Assembly: GCF_001949145.1 (NCBI RefSeq)
Contig: NW_019091676.1
Span: forward strand, 254,231 to 318,230
Length of the DNA stretch: 64,000 nucleotides
Source: Acanthaster planci
Taxonomy: Eukaryota; Echinodermata; Asteroidea; Valvatida; Acanthasteridae
Direction: 5' to 3'
The notes under the pieces were generated by a model. It ran no database searches and was not told the DNA's origin. It worked only from the letters and a program-made list of their open reading frames with translations. Positions 47,641 to 61,200 of the stretch are shown one piece after another. A program made the translations under genes and the position numbers. Within the stretch, counting starts at the first letter, position 1. Each line of letters starts with the position of its first letter.

Positions 47641-47948
47641 TGTTGAGAACTTTTCTATGTATACTGTTTTGGATTTACATTTACGAGGCACAAATTTGTG
47701 AAGTTGTAGGAAGGATGTTGGAGATTTTTTTTTCAATCGCGGCATGATTATCCTGAGTCTTCGTGAGTCTGATTGACGAGAGCGAAGCGGCAATGGGGAC
47801 TCCCGAGAAAGATTCCCGGCGGTGAATCTGCAACAGATGCGCTGACAAGCGAGACGGGAAATCGGAACCGACATCGATCTGCATATAATATCGGGCTGGA
47901 TTTGTGCGAAAAGGAAATTGTTTTAAGCGCATTGCTGTCACGGCACAG
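47641..47948 (+). other. Candidate 5' non-coding exon of the exchanger gene
   Basis: CGGCACAG followed by GTAGGT (47949) is a strong donor at the end of a GC-richer stretch. The coding exon has a usable acceptor (CTCCAG, 49271-49276) ten bases before its ATG. A ten-codon uORF would begin near 47792. This is inferred without transcript evidence, and the left limit is arbitrary. Confidence 0.3.
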
Positions 47949-49286
47949 GTAGGTTTGCAGTAGTACAGAAGCTATCGACTTGGCGATTTCAAAGTCGGGG
48001 ACATCGGCTGGTTTAAAATAGAATTGGATGAGGGTTGTTGCTCTTTATAAGTGACTGTCATTCTGACAGAGTTCAATTGTACGTATTTTTTGTTCCATGT
48101 AGTCATATTTTAATGCCGTCCTTCGTATGTTGAAAGTGGGAGATGAAATATGACCTGTACATAAATTCTGATCACATCTGGAGCAATAATTTGTAGCAAT
48201 TAGTCAAAGCAGGCCCGAAAAGGTTTAGCCGAAAATATTACGCGCATTCCATTTATGATGATTGCAAATCAGAACATAGGGATTCATTAACTGCGTCAGG
48301 GTTGCATAACTTCACGAGAAGACATGCAATTTTGACGAGGGGGGGAGGGAAAAAGGCTTTCTCTCTGTTTTGCCATAATGTTTGTGAATCATCCGAGTTT
48401 ACAAGCGGGGTATATTGCAATTCTGCTTCGTTTGTAACACTCGCACGTTGTTCATCACTTGAACTATCTTTTTTGTTTTTGGAGGGAGGGTTCACCGTGA
48501 AAGCCACATCTTTGCTTTACCTGATGGAAAAGGCGCTGAAATTATCAATTATAAAGACAGTCTGGTTAATGGCCGTTTGCATCATCGGCATGGAAGGAAA
48601 GATTTCCATATCCAGACATAGAAAACCCTATGAGTCTTGTTGGAAATGTTCTGCTTTCTAAGAAAATTTTTCAATATTTTCAGCGCTAAATTTGACTTTT
48701 AAGGACATAGTATCACTTTCTGTTGGCCAATTAACCACTGCAAAAGAAAATAAGTGATGTCCATGAAACTTTTATTTTTCCATGATAATACAAGTTTTCA
48801 ATGGAAGTAAATAGTTACGTATAGTAGTATTTAGATCACCTGTTATTCAGATCAAAATTGGTCTTATATGGATTAGTGGAAAAGCCTAGCTGCTTTTGGT
48901 GTAAAATGGGCTTAAACAATATTCTAATGTTTGTTTGCATGGGTTTGTGTTTGCATGATAATGTCTCTTTAAGGCAGACTGCCAAATAAATAAAGTGGCT
49001 TAAGCCCCCTACAAACCATTAATTATGTCTTTTGCTCTTTGGTAATTTTTTTGTAAATCTTCATCACATCTATTTTGCTCTTAAACAAATTTGCATCTTT
49101 TCCTTGACAGTTATTTCCAGTACAAGTAATTTACTGCATATTACTTATAGTACTTTGCCAGTTTCAACTTCAAGTAGAACTTCAAAACATTTCTTAATAT
49201 TTCAGTGGGAACTGAGGACTATTTTTGAGCCAAAACTTGAATAAAATAACAACATTTTTATGTATTTGTGCTCCAGGTAATCCAAA

Positions 49287-52200
49287 ATGGGCAACTCTCA
49301 ATCAGATGGGACGCTTGTACGTCATTACACAAACTATAGCAATGGCTATGTTGTGGAGTTGTTACCTTCAAATAAACAACCCTGCCAGAGCTGGTTACTG
49401 TTGCCAGCAGAAAACTTGTGGCCGGTTCCTCTGCGCGGCATACTTTACATTACCGCCATGCTGTACATCTTTGTTGGAATTGCCATCGTGAGTGACATCT
49501 TCATGTGTAGCATCGAGATGATCACCAGCAAGAAGAGGAAGATCCTGCGCTGGGACGCAGAGAGCAAGAAGCACGTGGAGAAGGAGGTGCTGATCTGGAA
49601 CGAGACGGTCGCCAATTTGACACTCATGGCCCTGGGGAGCAGCGCTCCTGAGATCCTCCTGAACATCGTGGAGACCTGCACACACTTGCATGAGTATGAC
49701 CCTGACAACCCCACCGACAGCCTGGGGACATTCACCATCATTGGCAGCGCCGCCTTCAATCTCCTCATCATCACAGCTATATGTGTCTCCAGTGTGCCTT
49801 CGCCTGATGTCAAGAAAGTCAAGGAGTTTGGCGTGTTTCTAGTAACCTCTGTCTGGTCCATCTTTGCCTACATATGGATTTTGATTGTCGTGGTCTGGAA
49901 CACACCTGGCGAGGTGGAAATTTGGGAGGCCTGGGTGACCTTGTTGTACTTTCCTTTGTTGGTTATGAATGCTTATTGCCAAGACAATGGCTGGTGGATC
50001 AGGAGGCCCAAAGTGGGTGGGGCTGACACCCAGTCTGGTAGTCAAATGGTGAGTTAAATGATAATTTGATTCTCGCTTTAATTAATCAGTGAGTGAATTG
50101 CTTACTCCATTCAAGATTTGGGATTGTATGAACAGGTATTTTGTAAAATTGAGTCTCTTTCAGAGGATGAAAAACCAAGTGCTAAAAGTGTACTGTGGCC
50201 AAAAACCATGAATTCAGTGAAAAACTCTTGCCAAAAAATTTCACCTTAACAAACACGAGTCCTACTTATTTTACAACTTCAAGAAGCTCCAGTTTGAAAG
50301 AAACGTTCCTAGAGTGTAAATGATAGTGCACAAACTTTTAAAATGAAATTCTTGGCATAGCCTTGGTTTGTTTTCTCGGTTCTTTCAAAAATAAAGAGTA
50401 GTGGTCCTGACTCGTGTAAAGCTCAAGATATCTGCCTATCTGCTGTCAAGCCTTGGACAGGAAAAGATGTCTGGCCTCTGTTGGATTTTGTAATTGATAA
50501 AACCAAAGTCACTCAACATGAAATACAGCTGTTTCCTGAATTCTCATTGAATTTTCCCCAAGGGCCATCTGTTTGTTTGGAAAATAAGATTTAAAAGATA
50601 TTGGGAGATACCTGTGCCTTGATGTATCTCTGTCTTGGTGCTCAACATTACCCATTCAACTCCAGGAAGAGTGTCATTGAATAATTATCTGGTTTGCATC
50701 TTAGGGCATCTTTGTCATTTTTAATGGAGTATCAATGGAACCCTGTAAATAACCACCTGGGTGTAAAGGTTGATTACAATACGTGAAACATGCGGCGTTG
50801 ATATCTGAGGTTTTTTTTCTGTGTCCGGAAGCAAGATAGCCCCAGTAGCCTTTCCCCACCAGAGAGACCATGGGTAAAGTGGACCTTACACGTGAAGTAT
50901 TTTGTAACAGGCATGCACCTTTTCCTCAGATCAGCTGATTTCCTTGTTTTTCACTTCACACTCATGCTTCTGAAATTGAAGAACACTCTACAAAGTTTTG
51001 TTAAGATTGATTTCCTCGGTTTTTTTTTTTTTTTGTTAAAGTCCAAGTTCCATGCCCGTTGTGAGTATTGGGGGTGTGAGAATGATACACTGCAATCATG
51101 ACAACAATCAAAAGAGACTGTTTTTGGCCCTCAACTCTAATGCAAACCCACGATTGGAAGCAATTAAAGTACCCAGCCAGCATTCAGGTCACATTATGCG
51201 CTTGTCTTCTTCCACCTGCTAAGGTGTTTACAATCAATCTCCAATTTTAAAAGTGTGGAATACAAGTGCTTCAGCATTTTACTTCCCCAGTAATATCAAA
51301 AATGATTGTAGTCACTGGATTTTGTTCACAAAGAAAACAGCCTTTCATTGCCAAGAATAAAACCAGGATTCCATTCTACACAATGGCATAAATGGAGTAA
51401 GGCCCTATTTCCCTCAACAGACAGTGGGATTAACCTGTTTCTTATTCACCATTTGTTCTTAACCCGAGTGATGCTGATTCAATATGAAAAATACGGTTCT
51501 GTTGATGTTTTTTCGTGTCTTGTATGAGTCCATACTTCACCACTGCAAATATGAAGATTTGATATCTTGTAACTGTGATGGCCATATTTGCTGCAGGGGT
51601 GAGATTTCTCAGCTTTTCAGCTGATTTCAGCTTTTTTGTTTTAGATTTCAGCTTTTTTTTCTTCACTGGCTGTGTACAAAAGTATAGGAGATTTTCACAG
51701 TTCAGCTTCTTGATGCCTTTTTTCAACTGTTTTCAGCTCTTTTTATCATTGGTCAATTTCACCTCTGTTGCTAGCTTTGAAATGTGTTCAGCTAATGGGT
51801 TCACAAATTGGTGCTTGCATTATCATTGAATATTAACCAGTTGAAGGCTGCCATTATTCAAGCTATAGTCAGAAGCTGACATCCGGCATGATGCAAGCAA
51901 CTGTAGGCCATACTTACAAAGAATGACTTTGATATTCAGATCTTCCAGCCTTCGTTTCACCATATAGAAGAGAAAACTTCATATTTGACCTGGTTTAATT
52001 TAATTCATTTTTCACAATTTTCTTTTTAAAATTTTTGTCAGTGTGTTGAAAAGAGTAAAGTTATAAAATTTTGCTGTCTGCAGTGTAACCAACCAGCCAT
52101 AACAGCATCAGTCTTCTTTGTAGTTTCTTCTGTCTTTAGTTTCCTTGAGTAATTACCAACCAACTGAGACAGAACCATGCCTGACTGTTATTTTAATTCA

Positions 52201-55200
52201 GTCCTCTGACATTGACTTATTAAAAAAAACTTTAATAAAAAGATGTGGCCTTCATGAATAAGGTTTGAATATATTAGATGTGGAAAGTAGTGGTTGTGTG
52301 CACAGCTGAAAGTCAGGAGTTTGTTTCAATTTTTACACTACCAGTTAGGAACAATTAAAGGGTCCATACCATTCAATTCCTATGAAAATGGCAAATGAAA
52401 ATTGAAAACAAGCTTAAAATGAGAAACAAAGGCACATTTGGAAGGATGCACTTTAAAAACCTTACGTCGGATGAGACATGTAATCATCTATGATTGCTAT
52501 GCCAGACACCCCAATGAAGTATTCATCGACGCAAGTCATTATGCTAGCTTCAGTTGTCGTGTCTGATTGCCTTGTGCAGGAAAGCAGTTAATTCCAGTGG
52601 AGTTTGACCCTTCAGAGTCTCGTTCCCCAGAAAGGGAAACATACCAAAATATTGGTATGAATTTCCATTTACCAGGGTACCTTAAAAAAATGCAGTTGAT
52701 TTTCATGACAATTCTGTCAAAATTGGTCATTCATCAGCATCCAGTCCTCGAATTGTTTACTTTTTTTGATGAGAAGTAGACAATCAAATTTCGGGTAAAA
52801 ATTGCCGGCCTGTAGAGTTTGCAGAGAAAGCTTTATATTCAACTCCAGATATTCTTACAAGAGTAGTACCCAATAAGGGAAAGGACCCTACTTGCTGTAT
52901 ATAATGGCAGAGTTTTTGTTTGAGAAGATGGAAGTCCGGTAAGGTTGAAGAATCTCTTGTCCAGTTTTGGGGGAACAAAGTTTTACAATGAAGATGAAAT
53001 TAGTTCGTAAAGCTGAGCATCTGACTCAGTAAGATCAGACTTGAGTTGTTGTGTGTAATGATCAGTGTGTTGAAAAGCACTCTACTTCCAGCCTGGTTTG
53101 ATTCCTTGGAAAGCTGCAGACCACCATGCAAAGTGCTGGCATTGATTTGGTGACTTGAAGGCAATTTGGGGAGGGAAGATTTTACTTCAAGCCTCCAACT
53201 ACTCGCAGTGCCAAAACTAACATGTGTTTATGTGCAAAACAGTGCATACAGTTGTAAGGCTTTCCTCCAAAGGAACAAAACATCGGGCCAAAAACTGACA
53301 TTGGCGCGTCACTGTCCTTCTGCTGCCTTCGATCTGTGTTCGGGTGTGTATGGCTCGTTTCCTTGAGCACTGGTCAATACAAGGCTCTCAGGATGAGCTC
53401 TCTTCTGGCTATTGTTCGCCACCCGAGAGAAAGAGTGGTGAGAACCCATGGATCTATATTCAAATGATTCGCAAATAATGCACGCTTCTTTGACGCTGGA
53501 GTGCTCGGTCATTGTGTGTATAAGACATTCTGTGCACATCAGTTCTCTTAAGGGATAGTGAAATGCATTTGAATATAACTGGAAGGCACATAAGATAAAC
53601 TGTTTACTCAATGCTTTACTTCAGCTCTCCTGATGTTACATGGCGACTTAAGTTTTGAAAAAAGGAAGTGGTTATGAATGTGTAATAGTGAGTTGGGGGT
53701 CTTGGCTTTTAAGGTTGAATTTGAGTAGAATTATTAACTTTGAGGAGAGTCAACAGAGTACCAATGATGTATTACATGTGACAGAGTTTTTCTGGTTGGT
53801 AACCTGTCAATTCACACAGCACAAAATAGCAAAAATCCCCATAACCCTGTGGCAGCAAGGCCACTCAACAACTCCTGAATTTTTAGTAGACTTTAATTAC
53901 ATGTACTTGTACCTTTTTGTATGCATACATACATGAACATGTACATGTGCATGCATTTTCTGCTAGCATTTTTTTTAGGAGTGGAAAAAATATAAAATGA
54001 TTTCCCAAAAGGATCTGTCTGCACTCCCAGGCATTATTTTCCCATTTAATATTTTTTGGGCACTTTGTCTTTCAGAAGAGGTGTTGTTCAAGCTTGGGAC
54101 AAAATTTCTAAGCCACCTCTTGCCGAAAAAATGATTGGAAATTTTCTGCAGCCAAACAGTAGACCGAAGTAATAAATCAAAATGCCACTTGTTTTTTACA
54201 ATATATTTTGACCTATTATTTATCCCCAGTACTGTCACAGAGGGATTGTGTGAGAAAAATCACACTCGGCAAAGTGCTGTCCACTCATTTTCCGTGGATC
54301 GTTCACCGTTTCAGAATCATTTATGTCCAGTGTTTGTTCAGATATGGACGTGAAGAATAGCAGTGGGACTTGTAGTAGTTGTATAGTGTTTGAACCACTG
54401 GTAAATTTACTCAGACCTATTTATGGGGCACACGTTTCTGAAGTGCGTGTCGGGCTGTAAATTTGCAACAAATTGTCTGCAGTGTTTTTCTGTGATGCAA
54501 GACATCTTGCGTCAGAAAGAATGACCGCAGAAAGGAAATACGTATCATTTTTGGATGGTGAAGAGTGTAGTTATTGCACCATTTTTACAAAATTTGACAG
54601 CACTTTCACTTTTCTTTTAACATCTGACGATTTACTAAATGTGTGTTGATTAGTTGGATTGATGCATATTCAGGCAGAGATTGGTAGGATCATACTTAAA
54701 TGTATTTCACCTGTGGATCATTAAAGCAGTTTTGTATACCATATGTTTTCATTTTGAAAAGGCCAAAAAATGCTTACAATTTATTGTGCACAAAGTACAC
54801 TCACCTACTGTACATGCACAGTAAAATAGTTAGTTAGTTAGTGTGTTAACAAGGGTATAAAAGAATAAACAAATAAACAAACAAAAACAATCAAAAAAGT
54901 AGGTAGCAATATGCTTGAAAAGCATACAAGTATAAGCAAGAAATGGAAGAGTAAGCACCAGCATCCGTAATCTTTCCTCTATTCACCGTTGTGTGGTGTA
55001 CAGTTATGGGGGGAAACTAATTACATTTTCTTTGAAATATCAGATTACCGGATGTGTTTAATAGGTCATTCGTTATTATCACAGTGCAATGCTGGGTTGG
55101 CACAAGGTTGCGATGGAATACTCATGGGAGGGGAATTCACTCTGTATGAATGAAAATTGGACTGATGTATTCATGGCGGGGGGGGTCTGGACTGGTTATT

Positions 55201-58200
55201 AGGTCAATATCTGTTAGCTTTACCGACATTTCTGGCATGGGAGATACCTATTTACCTTTGTAATCAGTCGTACATGGGTGTGTGTGTGCATGGTTTGACC
55301 GTGTCTCCCGGAACATTTTGCTAGTTGCTCGTCACTCGTCAGCAGTTGCCAGTGCTCAAACTAGACACCCACGTGTCTTCCTGACACCTGCTTTCCTCGA
55401 ATGTCATAAATTGTGAAGCTAATGTTTAAAAGAAAGGAAAATTAAATAGTAATATGTAACTTAGATGACCTATATGGACGTTCCACAAGCTCTTGGACAG
55501 ACACTCAGCATACATTGGTGTAAGGGAAATTGACATCTCCCTGACACAAAAATACATCTTTGGAAAAAATATACCTACATTGGAGATCCATAAAAGCCTT
55601 TGCCATTTGGATCAGCTGAAAATAAAATCCCCCTTTTGTCAAAGTTCTGTGATATATTTAGTACTTGTTTGAAGTTGAGTGAACTTTGAATTCAGCTTGT
55701 TTGGTGCTTTTGTTAATTTGTCATGGTGCACTGTTTATTTTTGAGCGCTTACGTTCTTCTATGAGATAGTGTTGTGAAAAACAGTAAAACATGCTAAATA
55801 AGGGAATAACTAAACTGAAGTTATTGTTTCACTCATGAAAGTACCAGGCAGTCATCTTACTCTCTATTGAACATTCTTTGCTTCTGATTAACCAACCACA
55901 CAACCAGCAGATTGACCGACAAGTTGACCAATTTGACTAATAACAATTTGGCCTAGAGACAAAAGTCCACCCATGAGTGACATAGTGAAACACCAGCGAC
56001 CATGCCTGAATTACAACCCAACAGTATCTCCATTGTGGCGTGATGTTCCTAGCCCAAATTTTAAATTTGAAATATCATTTCAAAAAATCCTCCCGAGATA
56101 TATTTTGCCAGTCTCTGTGGCTTTTTCTTGTTTGCGTTCACTCCACGGTATTCATTTGGCCCAATTGGCACAAGAGATTGTATTGATCTTTCACACTGGC
56201 CATTTCCCCAATCCTCCATGTGAGGAAAAGAGATTTCTGTTTACTCAGCAAATATCCGAGCACAAAAGGCAAGGGGAGTCATGCTTCAGTCAACACAGAA
56301 CTTTTTGACTTATGAAACAATGGAACAGGAATGAAAAAAATGGCATATGGCTCTATTGATAAACAGCTAAGTGTTGCACTCACTACTTCCTGACCAGTTA
56401 TCAAAGAGTTTACATTACAGTTGAGGATCTATTTTGTGAACAGGTATCATTTCATTGGCAAAACCTCTTTTAAATTTTGATGTTGACTGTCAAATATGGA
56501 TCTACATGCAGTATCTAAATGTATTTATAGAGGTGATGCAGTTTCTGTCAAGATCCATGTAGCTCAAAGTTACGGTCTCAACATACCTCTTCCACTGTGA
56601 ATTTCAATGGCATTGAAATTGTGAGGAGGTACCTGCCTCCTTCCCCAGAAAAAAATTGAAAAATAACAAGGGGTTGGAAATTTTACACCAATGAAAAAAA
56701 AAATTAAAAGTTTCTGAAGTGCCCAATTTGCTTTTTTAAAAAAAATCAGAATTAACCCTCTTCCACTGTTAATGATTAATCAGTTTGTTGCAAATGAACG
56801 CTTTCCCCTGGAAAAAATACTTGTGGTGCCCATGTTCAGTTGTCCAGAAATATTGTCTCTTTTCCAGTAACTCCTGGTCACAAAATTGATTACTTTAGTG
56901 TGTAAGAGAACTCCTTCACAAAATTTGTACAAATATCACAACAATCTCCTAATATTTCATAAGCTGATAATCATGCATGGTAGGGTTTAATCTGCGGAAT
57001 CAGCCAGGTTTTGAGTTTGTCACTCCAGCAGAGAGCTAGACACTCTCCTGAAAATGGTGAGATTTTTTTTTCACTGAAATTATCTGTATCTGCAGGTGTG
57101 TGTCGTAGGTGAGTGGTTCAGGTCTCTATAATGTTTGATCTGCCCTCGAGGTACAGTGCATTTAGTGAAAAATGTTATGCCAGTGACGCATGGAATATTC
57201 CATTAGCAGCAAGCCAATATGAAATGCAAATGAAGCGGAAGAGGTCGATAATAACTGAGTGAGGGAAAAAGCAATTTGGAATATCATTTACCGAATTAGC
57301 GCAAAGGTCATGTACATGGCCTTTTTGTCTGTTGGACGTTACAAGAACCTTCCACCAACGGGACGGAACAATGGATCAGTCCACTCAGAATCCAGAACAT
57401 TACTGCCAAAGCAAATAAGATACGGACAGATCCATTTTTGTTCGAGCTCAACGACTTGCATCCGTTACATATGCATTCTCTTGCACGTCCATTTGGTCTA
57501 GTTGCCACGGGCATGAGCTGATCGCATTTTTTCCATCAACTGATGCAGACTGATCAATAGCGATTTCCTGCCCGGCGTGGAATTTAACACGTCACTCGGT
57601 CACTCTGTTAAATTTTGATTAACCGTAACATGTAGACACCAATCTCTAGCACTCGTGATTCTGTCAACACGTTTTTCTTTATTGTATTTAAAGTATGTCA
57701 GCTTGTTAAAAGGTTTTTGTAGTTTTTCTTTGTACTGAATTGGTTCAATTCATGTCACTTTCAACTACACTACAGATAGATTTGTAGTTCATTGTTGTAT
57801 TTAATTCCATCTACTCGTGCAAGTTGAATAAGTAAAGTTCGTTTAATAGCAGTACAACAGCTTTTATAATAAGCCTTCATTTTTTCCTTATTTATGGAGA
57901 AGGGGTTGAATCCTTTTGTCAGGTCAAAAATCACTAAGCTCTAAAACATCTTCTCTATCGACAGAAAATGAAACCTTAATAGGTGCAATCCAAAGCCGTT
58001 TTTATTTTGTCAGTTGTCCAAACCACTGCACTGTTCTCATCAAAATGGAGCCATGCTCATAAACACTTCCTAATTTCCGTCTCTGCAGACAGATTCCCTC
58101 CTTTTTATATCCAAACATTAAAGCCTAGGGCCAACAGAAAATACGTATTGGGTTTCTGATCCTACGTTAGCTTGAAAAATTTGATCGTTGACACTTTCTT

Positions 58201-61200
58201 TATTAGGTATCTGTAATTCTGCTTGTGTGTATCATGAAAAATCTTCCATTAGGAGAGACCCTTTTCTCTCTGCGGCGGATGCTGATACATGTTTATACTA
58301 GGTGGAGAGGGACAAAAAGGGGGTAAAGTGGCTTGCCCAAGGACACAACATATGGCCTGCACAATGCAGCTACATTGGAATACCCCCCCCCAAAAAAAAT
58401 TGGGTTAGATTATCTGTTTCAAGGGAATCGGATACCAGTTCGTGGCAGATTGGTCCCCAGCCAATGCCGGTGCCCATCTGGACTCATGGGCAGAAAGAGT
58501 AGAGTCAGGGTAAAGTGGTTTGCTCAAGGACACAACACACATGACAACCTCACTTGAACCTTTGGTCCAGCAGCCGTGTCCAAATCGGGCGATCTGTGGC
58601 TGTAACTTCAGTTTGTACAGTTGAATCACTACATTCCAAATAGCCATAGCCATAGATGAGAATTCCTTCCTACTCAGCACAACCCAGAGACGACTATTCC
58701 CTTGCCTTGTCTTCTTTTTTCTCCCCCAATCATCCCAGTATGTAGACTGTAGTAGTTAACTGCTAATGTTTGCCATTATTCCTCACGATCATTTCCTGAG
58801 TGTGTTGCACTAAATCCAAACACATCAAAAGAGGTTTACTTCTCTCTGGTAGTTTCTGCAACAATAGAACAACTGCCTCCTAAGTAAAAAGCAAGGTTCC
58901 AACCTCCAACGTCAGGGCCCAAGCACAGAACAAATATCCTTCTTTTTACATGTGGGGATTAATTTCTTGTAACTTTTTTTTTCAGAATGTTCGTGTAGTG
59001 AACGGCAATGTGAAGAAGCACCTTGTGTTCCACGGACCTTCGCCACAGCTTGCTGCCTTAGAAGCAGAAAGATCACAAAGGTAACCATAGCAACAGCTTA
59101 CCAATAATGACACTCAAAGGGTATAGTCTGGTCATTGTTCAGAAGTAATTCCAACATCTTATGAGAAAAGGATTTTGGTGAAAAGTCTCTCTCAGTTAAT
59201 CTGAATAAAAGACAAACAGTTAATGTGAAACTCAAAAGTTAGTCAAATACATTTGTACACCGACCGAACAAAAGTCAAAATTAATGTATAAAGTGTACCC
59301 ATGTTCCAAATCCAAATCTACTCTTTTTCCTCCAAACATTGATAATTTGCTTTGTCACAATTCTTAATAATCCATGGACACGACATTCGTGAGAATAAAG
59401 TGGGTCAGATGTTAAGTTGAATGATTATAATGACAAATATCCAATCAGGAAAAGCTAGATCTGTGACTGAAAGCTTGAGTGAGTGGAAGAATTTCATGAA
59501 GATTTTCTTGTTCATAGGTTCAGACAGATTTTGGGAGTTTGCTGTTATTGGTAATAAAAAGAAAAAATAGAATGAAAGACAGTGTACACAGGAATTTTCT
59601 AGAAATGGAGTTGGCTACGATAAGTTTTAATTTATTATATGTCCAGTAAAAGGATACAGGTTCTGGATGTTTCTCTGGGTCGGTTGAGTAACTGGAATTT
59701 TTTTTTGTATCTTGTAAAATGTGAATTCCTCAGAATGAAAATAAAAACATTGATCCATCAATGAATTGCTGCTCCATTGTCCTCTGCATCAAAGCAGAAA
59801 TGGTGGGGGGGGACAAGTGGGCTGCTTAATTTCCCTCCTCCTTGGAAAGGGAAAAAAAGAATAAAGAACTGGCCCAAAAAGATCGAACGGGATAAAAATC
59901 TGCAATTTTCTTGAAAGTATTTCAAAATTGGTCCCTACCACTGTGAATGGTTTACCAGTTTGTAAATGACAAGTTTTTTGCTTTCCCCCCAAAAAACCTG
60001 GCGACACCCACGCTTTCCATTGACGTCTACCATGATTCCTTGTCAGATAATTTTTGTTCTCTGCACACCTTCCACATTCAGGAGCTCTTTCAGTATGGTC
60101 TTCTATCAATTACAGAATCAATTATCAGCAAAGTGCTTTTCAAAGAATGCTTAATCCGACCATTAAAAGGGAAAAAAATAGTATTCATTAGTACGTGTTG
60201 ACCTTTTCCCATCAAAAAACCTTTTGTCTGGTTGAACCCTTGATATCTGTTGTGTTGCCTCTGTCGGCATCACCACAGTCATTCTGTCTGGAAGACATCG
60301 GCTCATCCATTTTTGTTCATTATAATGAGCGCTCAATTTTTTTGCAAAGGAAAGGGTTAGGGGGCTGTGCAGGAGGCAGTCAATTTTGGCTGAAAAATTG
60401 ACGTTTGGATGAAGGAAGAATGCATATTGGCCAACTTTTCAAATACAGGCAAATGCCAAAATACTGACTGTTGAAAGTCATTTGTCAAATATTTTGTGCA
60501 ATATTTCTCAATGTGAGCTCATAGTTTGCAGCACTCTGAGGTCCCATCACAGGACCGGGTGTTGGCCAGTTGAAGTTACTCCGCAGACTTCTTGGACGTG
60601 ATATAAGTGCAAAAGCAATAGGGAATTAGGCAGATATTCATGTGTATGCCATCAGAGGCCCCAGGGGCGGATCTAGGCGGAGGGGACAGTTGGGCAATGG
60701 CCACCCCCCCCTAAAAAAAGGAGCCCAGCAATTTTTTTTGGGGGGGGGAAAGTAATGAGAGAATGGCAATTTTGTTTTGGTGTGTTTCATCTTTCTCCCT
60801 TTCGGAAGCATGTCAAAAGTCCTACTATGTAGCCTCATTCCTCAGAAAGACTCTCAATGGTTACCTGAAATTTTTCCACATTTTTGAAGAAATTTCCATT
60901 CATTTCCATTAGAATAAAAGAATACATGTAAAGTATACCCTCTTTCAAAAAGCTCCACCTTGTGTATGTCAGCTGACCCCGACAACATTCTTCTGAAAAT
61001 ATTGTCACGATTATGAGGACTGCACAACCTTGGCATTTTACAACAGAGCAACCTACATCTCCCTACACTCTAAACAAATTAAGCCGTGACCCAGAGAAAA
61101 ATAAAAAGTACTCCATTAAATCCCTTCAGTTATCCTTTATCAACTGAATTCTCAGTTGATATGGTTCCATGTTGGCATGATTAGATTTGCCATCTTGCAT

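Larger units (their letters stand above)
50049..58985. other. Exchanger gene intron (8.9 kb)
   Basis: Contains the TTTCAGCT cluster (51606-51740) and the duplicated L2/MIR-like tail (58300-58560). I looked for missing loop or XIP exons in the expected frame and found none. AT-rich elsewhere. Confidence 0.5.

Noticed and set aside
57097-57109. 13-base microexon between a CTGCAG acceptor and a GTGAGT donor in the exchanger intron
   Set aside because: Its length would break the reading frame that already fits between exons 1 and 2. Splice-like words are expected by chance in 8.9 kb.
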